A DNA stretch of 64,000 nt from Zygnema cylindricum (GCA_037447655.1 JBBHKE010001283.1:274225-338224); one strand, 5' to 3'; shown: positions 10,257 through 21,732, counted from the first letter of the stretch. The notes: generated by a model not told the origin, from the sequence alone. Translations and numbers: made by a program.

Positions 10257-11950
10257 CCAAGTGCCACTACCAATGAGGTCTTTAGTGGAAGAATAAAATT
10301 GAACGTTTGATGTAGTAATGATGCCAAAACACCCATGGTGTAAAGCCGAACTAGCTGAAAAAATATATTTTGTGAGGTCAAGAAAAAAATAAACATTGTC
10401 CTAGATTATTGGACGTGAGGAGTGCGAAGCAATGTTAAAACGCACCTGTCCAACAAAATGTGAAGTTACAATCATGTTGTTGCCTAAAAAAATGCGTACA
10501 TGAACTTTAAATAGGACAGCATGAGTCATGATATCTCGCTAACAAAACCTATGGTGAGATGCACTTGAATCGATTAACCAATCAGAGATATTACCTGGAA
10601 AAGGCATACCCATAATCTATAGGCGGAAGTGGGACAGGTGTATCTAAGACTGGTGGGACCGCAGGTGACATAGATCCAACGTTTTGGTCAATGGTTGAGA
10701 GGACTCGGTGTATGGGTGAAATCAACGGATTTTTCGGAGGGTGGTAAAAATTAGGAGGAGGGCACCACGGTGGAGGAGGGCTGTACGGAAAATTTAATGC
10801 GGCCGTCACGTGCGCCACATGACTTGCTGGCGACCTAAAGGCGTGAAAATACGTGAAGGATTTTGGATTGTGAGTGGTGGTTGGAATTCCTAGCGGTCCC
10901 CCAGCCGCGCGTTCTTTTTCCCGTTTCTTGGCCTGTGCGGGGCACGCGTCCACCACGTGGTTGCGCTCCTTGCAATATTTGCAAAATAACGAAGAACTAG
11001 CAAGATTTGGAGATTTTTTGGAAGAAGAGACAATTAATGCCGACCCATCAATAGAAACGACATGTTTTTTTAAATTTAATCGTGTCTCCTCATGCAAAAG
11101 ACAATTAGTTAAATCAAGCAACGTGACAGTAGAGGCATATGTACTTACTTGCAAAAGAATTAAAAGATACCGCCAAGATACTCAAAATTGTACTTATCAA
11201 ATCTTCATGAGTGACCGTGTACTTATTACATTTGAGGCGGCTGGCCAACGATTTGACTCGCTGAATAAATTGAAGCATATATTCTTTTGAATCTTTTTGA
11301 ATACTATTATATTTCGTTGTAGCGCTAACCGATGCCGCCAGTGCCAACCAATGTGGCCACGTATCAGTTTCATAAGCGCTGCATAGAATACGCCACGCCT
11401 CATGGCAAATTATCGTAGCATAAATTTGATTAGCGATCCGGCCGTCCAAAGAAAGGATACGACACCAACTGATACGGCCACGTATCGGTTTCGGAAGAGC
11501 TGCATAGAATCTGCCGCGCCTCATAGGAAGTTTTCGTAGTGCGAATTTGATTCGCGATCTAGCCGTCCAAAGAAAAGACAAGCAGAGAAAGTGCAACAGA
11601 ATATTTTTCAACCCATGAAGCGACAGCTGTTTGGTCGGCAGCAAAAGTGCCCAAAAGTGGTTGGAGTGGTGGTTGGAAGGACAAGTATCGTCACATTCCC
11701 ATTAATGTGGCCCCAAATCGTTTCGGAAGAAAACAAATGCTGGACTTGAAATTCTAGTCATAAGAGTTGTCGCCCTGAAATTTGGGAACAGTGTAGGAGA
11801 GAGACAAAGGGCTAGGCCAATAACATATTGAATGTGAGGCCATGAAAGGCTGAAAGAGCTAATATGACAAAATAGCAAAAAGAGGCCAAAGAGAAAAGAA
11901 AAGGCCGAGATAGTAAAGACAAGGGAGAGTAACAGCAAACAAGGAAACAA
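10257..11950 (-). pseudogene. Copia family B gag and protease region, copy 2
   Basis: From about 11,644 the gag helices appear ('SYATIICHEAWRILCSAYE'-like frames with 'SYNSIQKDSKEYMLQFIQ'). A short internal duplication at about 11,340-11,530 repeats the sequence around 'RGHIGWHWRH'. At 10,960-11,000 a zinc knuckle reads 'CKYCKERNHVVDACP', with all four ligands. A proline-rich stretch ('PYSPPPPWCPPPNFYHPP') follows. The protease DTG is not intact; only flanking residues near 10,560 remain. Confidence 0.65.
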
Positions 11951-11951
11951 G

Positions 11952-12329
11952 TTAGATATGTTTGTCGAAGAAAGGGCGACAAAGAGGTTTGGTAAGGAAG
12001 TCGGCAAGTTGATTAAAGGTAGAGCAATGAGAAAAAGAGACCGTGCCGTCCACAATTTTTTCACGTGTAAAATGATATTGTATATCGACATGCTTTGTTC
12101 GTGTATAGTGAATAGGATTTTTCATGAGGGCGAGAGCCCCTTGAGAATCACAAAAGATAGGAGTGGTAGTAGATGGATGGAAGGAAAGGTCCGTGAGAAG
12201 GCGACGAAGCCAAATGGCGGTTTTAGTGGCAGAGGTACTAGCCATGTACCCAGCTTCGGTAGATGAGAGAGCAACGGTTTGTTGTTTTTCGAGACGACCA
12301 TGAGACAAGACCACCACCAAGGGAGAAAC
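11952..12329 (-). pseudogene. Copia family B RNase H C-terminal half, copy 3
   Basis: Conserved RNase H blocks: 'EKQQTVALSSTEAGYMAS', 'AIWLRRLLTDLSFHPS', 'IFCDSQGALALMKNPI', 'YTRTKHVDIQYHFTREKI', 'NQLADFLTKPLCRPFFDK'. The frame is open across the whole segment. Upstream coding sequence continues at 13,365 on the far side of the inserted solo LTR. Confidence 0.9.
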
Positions 12330-13359
12330 TGTAGAAATAAAAGGTTATTTTAGTATTTTCTAGGTTTTGCAAAATGCACAAAAGAAGCCGAGGCAGTCTG
12401 CCTCTAACTTCTCTCTTCAGCTCCCACACTTGTCGTAGTCACTGAAGGTTGAAGAGGGAGCTAGAGCCATGGCTGCCTATGCTGATTAGAGATAGAGTTA
12501 CGGGTTGTAGATTTTGGTAGATTTACCAAAATGTAAATTGACAGACCTAGGGTTTGAATCTGGTACCTATCGCCCGTCAACTTAGCCCGTAGCCTTAGCC
12601 ATTTAGTCTGCCATCATGCTTGAAGATATATAGTTTGATAGTTATTTAAATGTTAACACGTAGTCTATTTCATTTAACGGATCTTTAAACATAGACACAG
12701 TTTGTAAAGTACGGCGTACGAAACATCCGAAACGAATACTGCGCATTTTGTTTAGAAAGCGAAACAAATACTGCGGAAGTATTTATGACGGTCACGATTG
12801 TAATCCGACTTAATCGGACGGCCACGAAGCATGCCGAGATCGTGGAATAGGTTTTCGGCGGTTTGCGGTTGACGTCACGTCAATTGCCACGTGGCAAAAT
12901 CATATTGGATTGCGACATCTCCTGGGATTCCAAGAACGAATCCAAAAATGGCATGTGTCGACTTGTTGGCCATGTCGTACAATATCCGTACATAAAGTAC
13001 ATCGGCACTTGTACCTTATGTACGATACACTATTATGATTGGTGCCGTACTTCAGTAGATAGAGTTTAGAGAGAGATAGGACTTAGAAAAATTTGATAGA
13101 TTGGACCCTCTCTCCCAAAGAGCTTCTGTACAAAAGGTCAACTTTGACCCTTCATAACTTACTGCTCAGGGGAGCAAATTCAGAGATTCTTTTTGCTATA
13201 GACTCAGGGGAGTCTTGCCTTTACAGGGGTGAAGCTGGTCAGAATTTTTGTCTGCCAGGGTGGCAGTTATTCTTGCTGAAACACAAAAGGGTCAGGGTTA
13301 TCCTAGAGGCTTCGTGTGAGCTGCCTACTCTGAGGTCCTATGGAGGTCTCAGAGTTACA
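12330..13359. repeat. Solo LTR, 1,030 bp, TSD GAAAC
   Basis: The sequence starts TGTAGA (12,330) and ends GTTACA (13,359), with inverted TGTA/TACA ends. It is flanked by identical 5 bp duplications GAAAC at 12,325-12,329 and 13,360-13,364. It lies in the RNase H of copia copy 3. It is a diverged relative, in inverse orientation, of the solo LTR at 35,454-42,569: both contain the shared block around TACTGCTCAGGGGAGCAAAT (13,160 here; complement at 35,775). No internal coding sequence remains. Confidence 0.9.
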
Positions 13360-13364
13360 GAAAC

Positions 13365-14611
13365 AAACCCCATAAATAGAGCGCCGCGGCGTTCATCAGT
13401 TTGATTCCCCCAGTGTGCATCACAAAACCCAACAAGAGAGGAATCGGGAAGAGAAAAATAAGGAGAGGAAGAAGAAGGCGGGGAGGAGGAAGAAGGGAGA
13501 GAGAATGTGAGGCGAACATGTTTGGTGCCTTTGAAATATCTAAGAACTTGTTTTGCCGTATCGAGATGAGTGGGAGTGGCACAATGGGAAAATTGGGATA
13601 AGATGCACACAGCAATGCAAATGTCCGGACGCGACCCCAACATGGCATACATCAATTTTTTGACAATATACCGATACAGGGACCCTACTTCCTCTTGAGC
13701 ATTCCTATCGGAGACTTCTTTTCTAAGTGTGGTATTGGGATCAAGAGGTGTAGAGACAAGATTACAATCGAACATGCCAAAGGTACCTAAAAGGTTGACG
13801 ATATAATGCTTTTTGACTCATTTGTATTAATCGTTTTGACTTATTTCTTGTAATGCTAATACCTAAACAATAATCAAGTTCACCGAAATCAATCATTGGC
13901 CAATGGGATGCTAGCATGACTTTGACTTTGTTAATTTATGTTTTACCGTGACCAGCAAGGATTAAATCATCAACGTAAATAAAAATGATTAGTAAATTGT
14001 CACCTGTGCCTTTAATATAAATACCACGATTTGCACTAATTTTTTTGATACCATCTTTTAATAAAGCACATACAAGCGTTTTGTGCCACACACGTAACGC
14101 CTGCTTAAGACCATTAATTGATTTATTTAAGCGAGAGACCAAAGATTCTTGTCCGTTACAACGTATCTTCGAGCCTGCTCCATATAAATATCTTCTTCAA
14201 GGGTCCCGTGCAAAAAGGCAGTTTTCACGTGGACCGGGTGAAGTTCCCAACCGTGGATTGCCGCCAACGACAAAATTGAAAAAATAGATTCAAATTTTGC
14301 AACAGATGCAAAAATCTCGTTGTTATCAATTCCCTCGGTCTGCAAATATCCTCTCGCTACAAGACGCGCCTTCTTGTGTTCAACAGATCCATCTGCAAAT
14401 TTGTTTACTTTAAAAACCCATTTTAAACCAATGGCACGTCGATTAGGTGGCATGCACAAAGCGTCCAAGTTTGATAAGTCATTAATGCTTGATATTTGTC
14501 ATTAGCCGCCAAAAGCCACTTGTCTGCATTTGGGCGCTTGAGAGTAGTTTTCAATGTAAGTGGTGGATCTTTGACATCAGCAAGATTGGCGTGAGCAAGG
14601 TTTTGAGTCAC
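13365..14611 (-). pseudogene. Copia family B reverse transcriptase and RNase H N-terminus, copy 3
   Basis: From 14,611: 'DVKDPPLTLKTTLKRPNADK', 'MPPNRRAIGLKWVFKVNKFA', 'KKARLVARGYLQTEGIDNN', 'HPVHVKTAFLHGTLEEDIYM'. At 13,936-14,142: 'SINGLKQALRVWHKTL' and 'LLIIFIYVDDLILAGHG' with an intact YVDD box. From 13,775: 'VSTPLDPNTTLRKEV' and 'YAMLGSRPDICIAVCILSQF', then 'GFCDAHWGNQTDERRG', broken off by the solo LTR. Two or three frameshifts. Confidence 0.85.
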
Positions 14612-15800
14612 CTTCTAAGTGGGACGTACAGAGCAAGTACTTCGCTGTATGGTTTCTTGAATAAGAGTCGCGATCAAAAGATTTGTCATGGAACTCTGTA
14701 CAAGTAAATTCCACAAAGTTGGTGCGAAGGGTTGCGCCAAAGAAGTTGTCAGATTTGTTTGAACAGAGTTTGATTAAACGGTACGCCAGTCGCCCGTATT
14801 AATGACGACAACTGTAAATCGTTTGCCGTAGGTAAATGTTGGTCATATGGCGTAATTTCTACATAGTTGGACAACGCACGTGAAATTTGGTGTGAGGCGT
14901 ACCGTCATCATTGTTCGTTGGCGCGCCAACTGTGATTTGGTCAAGAATTGTCATTTGTAAAGTGGACCTAGATTTCACGCTAGGTTCAGCGGCCACATTT
15001 GGTCAAGAATTGTCATTTGTAAAGTGGACCGAGATTTCACGCTAGGTTCAGCGGCCACAGGAGTTTCCGATCTGATAAAATCGGTAAGAACCAAATTGTC
15101 CGATTTTGTCAAAGTGGTCGTTGGATCGTTAAGAGTAAAAAAAAGAGGGATTAGAGGATCATCAGCAAGATTGGTGTGAGCAAGGTTTTGAGTCACCTTC
15201 CAAGTGGGATGTACAGAGCGAGTACTTCGCTGTACGGTTTTCTGAATAAGAGTCGCGATCAAAAGATTTGTCGTGGAACTTTGTACAAGTAAATTCCACA
15301 AAGTTGGTGCGAAATGTTGCGCCAAAGAAATTGTCAGATTAGATTGAACAAATTTTGATTAAATAATACGCCACCCGCTCGTATTAATGACAACATTTGT
15401 CAATCATTTGTCGTAGATAAATGTCGGTCCTGAGGGGTAATTTCTGCATAGTTGGTCAGCGCACGTGAAATTTGGTCCTGAGGCGTACCGACATCATTGT
15501 TGGTCGGCGCGCCAACTGTGATTTGGTCAAGATTTGTCGTTTGTAAAGTCGACCCAGATTTCGCGCCAGGTTGAGCACCCACAGGAGTTTCCAATCTGAT
15601 AAAATAGGTAAGAACCAAATTGTCGAATTTTGTCAAAGTGGTCGTTGGATCGTTGAGAGTAAAAAAAAAGAGGGATTAGAGGATCAACGGATGATACTTC
15701 TTTAGGGAAATCAACGGGGGTAAGATCCAAATTTTCCGATTTTGTCAAAGTGGTCGTTCGATCTTTGAGAGTAAAAAAAAAAGGGATTAGAGGATCAGTG
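14583..15800 (-). repeat. Nested direct duplications in the integrase-RT linker of copy 3
   Basis: A block around 'GAGCAAGGTTTTGAGTCACC' occurs at about 14,596 and again at about 15,178, so a unit of about 580 bp is duplicated. Inside it a segment of about 60 bp (14,938-15,056) is itself duplicated in tandem. A further partial copy of the block with 'CGATTTTGTCAAAGTGGTCG' recurs at about 15,100, 15,630 and 15,740. The proteins 'STLQMTILDQ', 'STLQTTNLDQ' reflect these repeats. Coding meaning: variable polyprotein linker only. Confidence 0.75.
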
Positions 15801-16801
15801 GATGATATTTCTTTAGGGAAATCAACGGTGAGAGGTGTGACATGGAGATTCGGTAGGAGGTGGCAAATAAGTGGGTCCTCATTAAAAATGACATCACGTG
15901 AAATAATGATACGATGCGTTTTAAGGCAATATATTCGATACGCTTTGGAATGGGGGGCGTAACCAACAAATATACTTTTGACGGCCTTTGCAATCCATTT
16001 TCCATCGTTATTTGTAAGATTTTTGTAGTAGGCCTCACTTCCAAAAATGCGAAAATGAGAAACATTTGATTTCTTTTTATGCCATGCCTCAAAGGGAGTT
16101 TTGTTTTTGAGAGCCAATGTGAGTGACCTATTTTGGACATAACAAGCCGTTAGTAATGCCTCGGCCCAAAAATATTGAAGTAAAGAGGCAAAATGCATCA
16201 TTGACCGAGCCATATCGGTAAGGGTTCGGTTAAGTCTTTCGGCATCCCCATTTTGTTGAGGAGTATGTGGGGCAGATAAATCATGGATAATACCACATGA
16301 TGCTCAAAATTCCAAGAGTTCATGCGACATATATTCCCCCCCATTATAACTTCTTAACATTTTCATTCAAGAGGAAAATTGATTTTCAACAAGGGACCTA
16401 AAGGTTTTGAAATGAGAAAAAGCTTCTGACTTGTTTTTCATGAGATATACGTGAGTGAATCGTGAATAATCATCAATAAACGTAATGAAATACACAAAAC
16501 CACTCAAACTTGGTACTCTTATAGGTCCACATACATCACTATAAATTAAATGAAAAGGAAACTTTCATTCGGAAAAACTTTTTGAAAAAAGAAATCGAGG
16601 CATTTGGCCAATAATACACCCATGGCAAAAATCAACATGTTTTGCATCAAATGAATCTAATCCTAAAACAAGGCCTTTCCTAAGAGATGCTAAATTTTGC
16701 TTATTTAGATGGCCATATCGTAAATGCCATTTGTGAAAACAAGAGGAGGAAGGAGAAGAATTTGCTACATTTGCATATGCTAAGTCTCTAAAAGATTTCA
16801 A
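15527..16801 (-). pseudogene. Copia family B integrase, copy 3
   Basis: From 16,801: 'CFHKWHLRYGHLNKQNLASL' and 'DFCHGCIIGQMPRF' give the HHCC zinc domain. The core (16,230-16,560) is split by frameshifts; a C-run near 16,340 again affects the 'NGGEYMS' codons. From 16,213: 'MMHFASLLQYFWAEALLTA', 'TPFEAWHKKKSNVSHFRIFG', 'SIFVGYAPHSKAYRIYCL'. Then the duplicated linker begins. Confidence 0.8.
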
Positions 16802-16861
16802 AACGTAGAGATTACCACATTTAATCCCCTTTCCAAGGGAAATGTGGTTTGGCGAAAAAAA

Positions 16862-17354
16862 TTAGACCTTCGTTTCGTAAATGACTCTGATACTACCATT
16901 TATGAGTGTCGTACCCACAGAGAAAAGATTTGTCTTGAGTTGGGGAACGTAGTAAACGTTATCCAAAATGAGTGGCTTAGAACTACTCGGGTTTATGGCC
17001 ACCTCTCCAACAAAAATTGACGTTAGGACAGGGTTATTTCCAAGAAAAATGCGTAAAGGAGCACAAAGCATAACAAGATTTGTCATGATGGATTTGGAAC
17101 ATGACATATGGTGCAAGGCACCAGAAATCGATTTGCCAATCATGATCATTACCTAAAGCATTGAAAGTGTACCCATAGTCCATTGGAGGGATAGGAGCAT
17201 GTACACAATTTGTGTGGTTGATACGCGCTACTACGTCTGGATTCGTTGCGTCAGATTGAAAGAGTGGAAGAGGTGCCGTTGGCGCAAATTGAAATTGAGG
17301 CGACATGTTGTACCAAGGAGGAGGAGGCCCGAAAAAACCGTACGAAGGAGTCAT
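16862..17354 (-). pseudogene. Copia family B protease region, copy 3
   Basis: In two frames: 'PPPPWYNMSPQFQFAPTAP' (proline-rich pre-protease) then 'GNDHDWQIDFWCLAPYVMFQ', where the DSGA/DTGA active site has been lost to 'DFWCLAP', then 'LRIFLGNNPVLTSIFVGEVA' and 'LILDNVYYVPQLKTNLFSVG', the strand motifs at the protease C-terminus. The catalytic motif is not intact. Confidence 0.7.
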
Positions 17355-18404
17355 GAATGCTGCAATCGCATGTCAAACACGACAGGCGTATTGGGCGGCG
17401 CTCTTGGATTTGGAGTGTTGTATTTGTTTTGACCGCCACCTCCGCCACCTGACGAACATTCACGTTTGCGAGCGAGAATTTGACACGTGTCGATCAGATG
17501 ATCTGACAAACATTCACGTTTGAAAGCGAGAATTGGACATGCGTCAATGAGATGATCTTTCTCTTTGCAAGTATCTGCAAAAAGTAGAAGATCTTGCTAC
17601 ACCTGTAAAAGATTTTTTTGAAACAAAAGTAGTTAGCGCTGTGGCGTCAGATGATGTCACATGTTTTTTTAATTTTTGTCTATTTTCTTCATAAACGAGT
17701 GGATTGGTTAAATCAGGTAAGGTGACATTTGCATGATTTTTGTTAATCGTACCAACAAAGGACTCAAAGCAGGGCGACAATCCTGCCAAAATTACGCTAA
17801 TGAGATCTTCATGAGTCACAGGATAATTAATGCATTTTAAACGACCAGCGTATGATTGTGATTTTTGTATAAAAGACAAAATATCTTCGGACTTATCCTT
17901 TTGAATGAGAATAAATTCTCTTCAAAGAGCTTAACAATGCGGCCACGTGTCGGTTTCATATGCGCCGCACAAAAGTCGTCGCGCTTCATTAGCGGTTGTG
18001 GCGCTTCGTACAAGATTTGCGATTATTCCATCTAGCGATAAAATAAGACGAGACAAGGCGACGAAGTCCCTTTCTCTCCACGCAATGATTGCAATCTAGG
18101 CGGCAGCAAAATCATCGTCTTTCTCATCTGGCAAAATTGGAATGATGACATCTCCTATGACGTGGCCCCACAATTTTTCAAAACTGAATAAATGTTGGAT
18201 TAGAAATTTTCAGTTGTAAAAATCCTGTCCTTTAAAAATATGTACTTATATGTACGGAGTTTGACACAACCGAAGTTGTGGGCACATAACCTAATAGATT
18301 AGCGGCCATAACAAAGAAAATTGATTTAAGGCAAAGGAACAAGAAAGAGTACAACGTACATAAAGGAAACAAAAGGGAAAAAGACAGTAAGAACAAATGA
18401 GACT
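17355..18404 (-). pseudogene. Copia family B gag, copy 3
   Basis: Capsid helices: 'MSFIQKSQSYAGRLKCINYP', 'THEDLISVILAGLSPCFESF', 'HANVTLPDLTNPLVYEENRQ'; the zinc knuckle near 17,570 begins 'FCRYLQRERSSH' and is broken. The 5' leader at 18,232-18,404 encodes a hydrophobic run comparable in position to those of copies 1 and 2. Frameshifts at about 17,930 and 18,200. Confidence 0.65.
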
Positions 18405-18743
18405 GTCGTGAACTTAAGTTCAATAATAATTAATAAAAAGGGACGATGAGACGTTTTAGTTTTATAGTTGAACTCAAACGTGTAAGACACACTATATAAA
18501 AGTGGAGGTACGACTAATCTAGGTACATCCAATAAGTGGAACTATTCTAGGTATATCTAGAAGTGGAGGTACAACTAGCTAGAGAGATTCTAAAAGTTAG
18601 TGGGAATCTTTCTACGCTAAAACATCATTTACAAGTAAGGTACAACAAGTACATGGACACTAATTAAAGTGGTACACTTAAGACTTAGTGTTCTAGTATT
18701 TTAATCATAATGAAAAATCTAACTAAAACATAGTGGTTTAATA
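18405..18743 (-). repeat. Probable family B LTR remnant next to copy 3
   Basis: By position this should be the 5' LTR of copy 3. It has weak resemblance to the 6,972-7,280 LTR (for example GGAGGTACAACTAGCTAG against AGGAAGGTACAACTAG). Its far end is obscured by the MITE inserted at 18,744. Boundaries are not certain. Confidence 0.4.
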
Positions 18744-19286
18744 CAGTGTCAATCGCTATAAGAGTAAAGGAATAAAAAGCGTAAAAAAAAATTAGTGTTA
18801 TTAACACTAATTGGGAAATTAAAAATATATATATATATATACTAATTTATCCCTAACTGTAATTTGGGTTGTCCTCAATAATAAATACCCGCCCGTTTGA
18901 TGTCTACAGTAATATGTGTACCCGTACAAAATCTGACAATTCGTACGTCGTCATGCTATTCACAAGGTCGACGGACGAACATATGAGAACGTGATTTTTG
19001 TCGACGAGTTTGTGTCTCTGTCTTCCAGTGCACATTCACATGTGTGCGCAATAATATTAAGTGTTTTTTAATGCCTTTGTAATTCAAAAAGTACCATTTA
19101 GTATAGAGATACCCTATCCGTAAACCACACTATTTCCATCACAGTGTACTTCCATTATTAACGCTAATTGAAAAAAAACCCAAATTAGAATAATGGGAAA
19201 ATAGAATTATGGATTATATTTCAGGTTTTTTTTTTGAAAAAAGGGCACCGAATTAACGTTATTTACTCTAATAGCGATTGGCGGTG
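18744..19286. mobile_element. MITE, 543 bp, TA target duplication
   Basis: Terminal inverted repeats read CAGTGTCAATCGCTATAAG on the left and end CTAATAGCGATTGGCGGTG on the right, flanked by TA at 18,742-18,743 and 19,287-19,288. The right end (a run of T then GAAAAAAGGGCACCGAATT) is nearly identical to the MITE at 43,686-43,882. It contains a short (TA)n tract at about 18,822-18,841 and no transposase. The TA duplication suggests mobilisation by a Tc1/mariner-type enzyme; that is inference. Confidence 0.8.
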
Positions 19287-19312
19287 TAGTATAGTGGAAT
19301 ATCGAATTCTAA

Positions 19313-19790
19313 TATCTCTTTGATTGTAATTATTTACATAAAGACACTTGAGACTCATATAGTTTGACAAAGTAAAGAGGTAGCCGAAAAGGCTCTAAAA
19401 GGTACATCTAATCTGAGGCGTAACTTAGGAAGGTATGACCAGTTACGGTAAAAGGAATCAAAGTCTAAAAAAGACTCCTACGTAAGAATCATCAACACTA
19501 ACAAAGGTATCTACAGTCCACTAAGTAAAGTACAAAACACAAAACCATAGTACTAGAATGATAGCGTAGCGAGTAGGACTCTAAACTAGTGTGGAAAAGA
19601 AAAGAATGCTTTAAGTGTATTCCAACAGTGGCATGGTCAAGCCCATAACCTTTTGCTAGTGAATTGGGGGACGCCTTGAAATCATACTCAAAAGAAAAAA
19701 ATAATGCAGTGATGTGATAAATTAAATTGAAATTAATTTGGGATGATTTTTCCAAATTAGAAGAGTTTGTTATATACAAATCACGCAGTG
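19313..19790 (-). mobile_element. Family B LTR (19,313-19,624) with truncated 3' internal end
   Basis: 19,313-19,624 aligns throughout with the LTR at 6,972-7,280 (CTCTTTGATTG, AAAGTAAAGAGGTAGCCGAA, ATGATAGCGTAGCGAGTAGG, GAATGCTTTAAG). In element orientation it starts TGGAATAC and ends GAGATA instead of GAGACA. 19,625-19,790 weakly resembles the untranslated 3' end of copy 2 (GCATGGT, then the A-run and ATGCAGTGATG), so this is a 5'-truncated copy rather than a clean solo LTR. No matching target duplication was found. Confidence 0.7.
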
Positions 19791-20922
19791 TTAATTATTG
19801 TGGAGTGTGAGTGCGCTTTACTGCGCTGTTTTAAGGATCCTAGTCTAAATTCTAACAAACATACTCTAGGATGTAATGGATTTATTTAGGGCGGCAATTT
19901 ACAAAGTATAGGCAACCTAAATTATTGCAGTAGATCAAAACGAGGAGGTTGAAAAAAGGATGTTCTTAGATACTATTGTTTTTGAAGACTTAGTTTCGTA
20001 TACACATATTTTACTGTAACAATAAATACGCTACAAGGTGTACGCAAATTACCGGAGTATTCGGTCGACGAAGGTTCTTTTTATTTGGTACGGACTTACT
20101 TAGAGGATCGTAAAGCGATCCGGATGTGGAGATACGACGCTATCTTATACGAAGGGTGTCGCGACATTTAATGCGACGGTACCTTGGGGATGTCATTATT
20201 TATGGTAAGACTATATTACTCATCGTTGGGGATGCAATAGTTTGGGTGTTTTCCGCGGTCTATTTTAGACCTAGGAACAACAGATACAACTAAAGACACT
20301 GAATAAAAGTGAATCAAATATATAGAATTTAAAAGATATGTTGGACAAAAGTAAAAGACGAAGGGAACCAACGCTTAAAGAACTTGTAGTTAGGACTTCA
20401 AGAAAAAGAATGTTTGGAAGGGCAATTAAAAGGATAGATAAAAAAGACGTTAAGTAAAGGACAAAAAAGACCGACGTTAAATGGGCCATAAACAATATTT
20501 CACGTATTAATATATGATCCTCCGGCTTATGTTATAACTCATTTTTTTTAATCTCAATGTACGTTTGTGACAATTTAGAGTTTTTACACACCACTCATTT
20601 TTTATATAATACTCTTTTTTTTCATCATTTTTACGGCCAGGATCTTCATTATTTCTCTAAATGGAGTAAATTTACATATCATTTATTTTTTGTTAGGCTC
20701 ATTATGTGGACATGGGTATAGAATGACAGGAAAAAACCACACAATGGATCTCAAGCTGACAGGCGAAAAAGGGGGAGGAATACTGACGCTAGAAGTATGT
20801 GACTCTCTCTCTCTCACTCTCTTTGTTCCGCCATGTGCGTATGTGTGACAACATAACTGCAGAAAACATTATTTTGCTTTTTTAAGTAAACAAAACCAGA
20901 AAATTATATCCTTGTTTTTTTT
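19791..20922. other. Gene-free AT-rich DNA
   Basis: I see no coding exon, structured repeat or RNA gene here. Open frames are short and compositionally AT-driven. A short (CT)n tract lies at about 20,798-20,822. Confidence 0.5.
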
Positions 20923-21197
20923 TTAAAACACGAACAAAGACTCAAACTTGCATTCATCGATTTTTCCACTTTTTTTTCCTCTGATTTTTTCAGGTCCAAT
21001 ATCAAAGCTTCGAGGATATCGAAAAAGCAAAGCCCCAACCTGTTGAAGGTCATGGGCATTAAGACTCGGCTGTGATCCACTCCCATTAGGAGTCACACTT
21101 GCACCAGCAGGAGCAGGTGGAGCACTAGGGCTAATAGGAGCACTTGCAATAGGATTTGAGCCATTATCATACATGTTAGCGGAAGCAAACCCAAAGA
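20923..21197 (-). pseudogene. Chimeric family C gag head fused to unrelated sequence
   Basis: From the ATG at 21,174 the frame reads 'MYDNGSNPIASAPISP' and 'GSGSQPSLNAHDL', closely matching the gag head at 25,800-25,929. After 'NAHDL' the homology stops and an unrelated open sequence continues ('QQVGALLFRYPRSFDIG', 'ECKFESLFVF') to a stop at about 20,923. It sits on the downstream side of the left LTR of family C, where no gag should be. It may be part of a second, tandem family C copy deleted at this point, or a junction with captured DNA. I do not recognise the fused peptide. Confidence 0.6.
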
Positions 21198-21710
21198 GAA
21201 ATGCCTAGAAGACTAGATCTATAGTGTAAGATATGTAACTGCAAACAAATGAGGTCTTTCAACCAAACAAAAATGTACTACAAACAAATTAAAGACAATA
21301 AAGCATAAAACACCTTAAACTGCACTCAGTGCTCTTATTTCCTTAACTCCTGTGTAGAATGAACATTCTGTATCAAACTGATCATTCCTAATTGAATTAA
21401 ATACTCTAAAGATCCTCAAAAAATCTAAAACGTATTTAGAAGGTTCACCAAACAGCATACTAACAAAAATCTAAGTGTTTCGACCAGAATTGTCCACTAA
21501 AAATATTTATACCCTAAAAATCCGGGTAATTCTTATCACGTCTACATTCATTAGCGGCCCTACACACTAATTTACTTAAAGATAACTATTCGTGTAGATA
21601 CTACAAAAAATCCACACAAAATTTGGTCAATATTGAACAGTTGGTATTCCAAAAATATTCTAAGTCTTAGACTCAAATTTTTAAGGCTTACTAAAGCTTA
21701 CTTTTCAATA
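21198..21710 (-). repeat. Family C left (3') LTR, 513 bp
   Basis: Alignable along its whole length with 25,953-26,482. In element orientation it begins TATTGAAAAG directly after the purine tract, so the 5' terminal dinucleotide is TA rather than TG, unless the true start is the TG three bases in. It lacks the 18 bp internal duplication seen in the right LTR. Confidence 0.85.
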
Positions 21711-21732
21711 CTCCCCTTAAGCTTTAGAAGAC

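Larger units (their letters stand above)
7281..11951 (-). mobile_element. Ty1/copia family B, copy 2 (internal region)
   Basis: Minus strand, gag to RNase H, from about 11,950 down to the purine tract at 7,281. All domains are present but broken by frameshifts and stops. Its 5' end at about 11,952 runs directly into the RNase H end of copy 3 with no LTR between them, so an LTR has been deleted. Confidence 0.85.
11952..18404 (-). mobile_element. Ty1/copia family B, copy 3, split by a solo LTR
   Basis: The internal region runs on the minus strand from about 18,400 (leader and gag) to 11,952 (end of RNase H). It is interrupted at 12,330-13,359 by a solo LTR with perfect target duplication, so 11,952-12,329 and 13,365-18,404 are one element of about 5.4 kb. 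The linker between integrase and reverse transcriptase is enlarged by tandem duplications. Diverged from copies 1 and 2 in gag. Confidence 0.8.
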
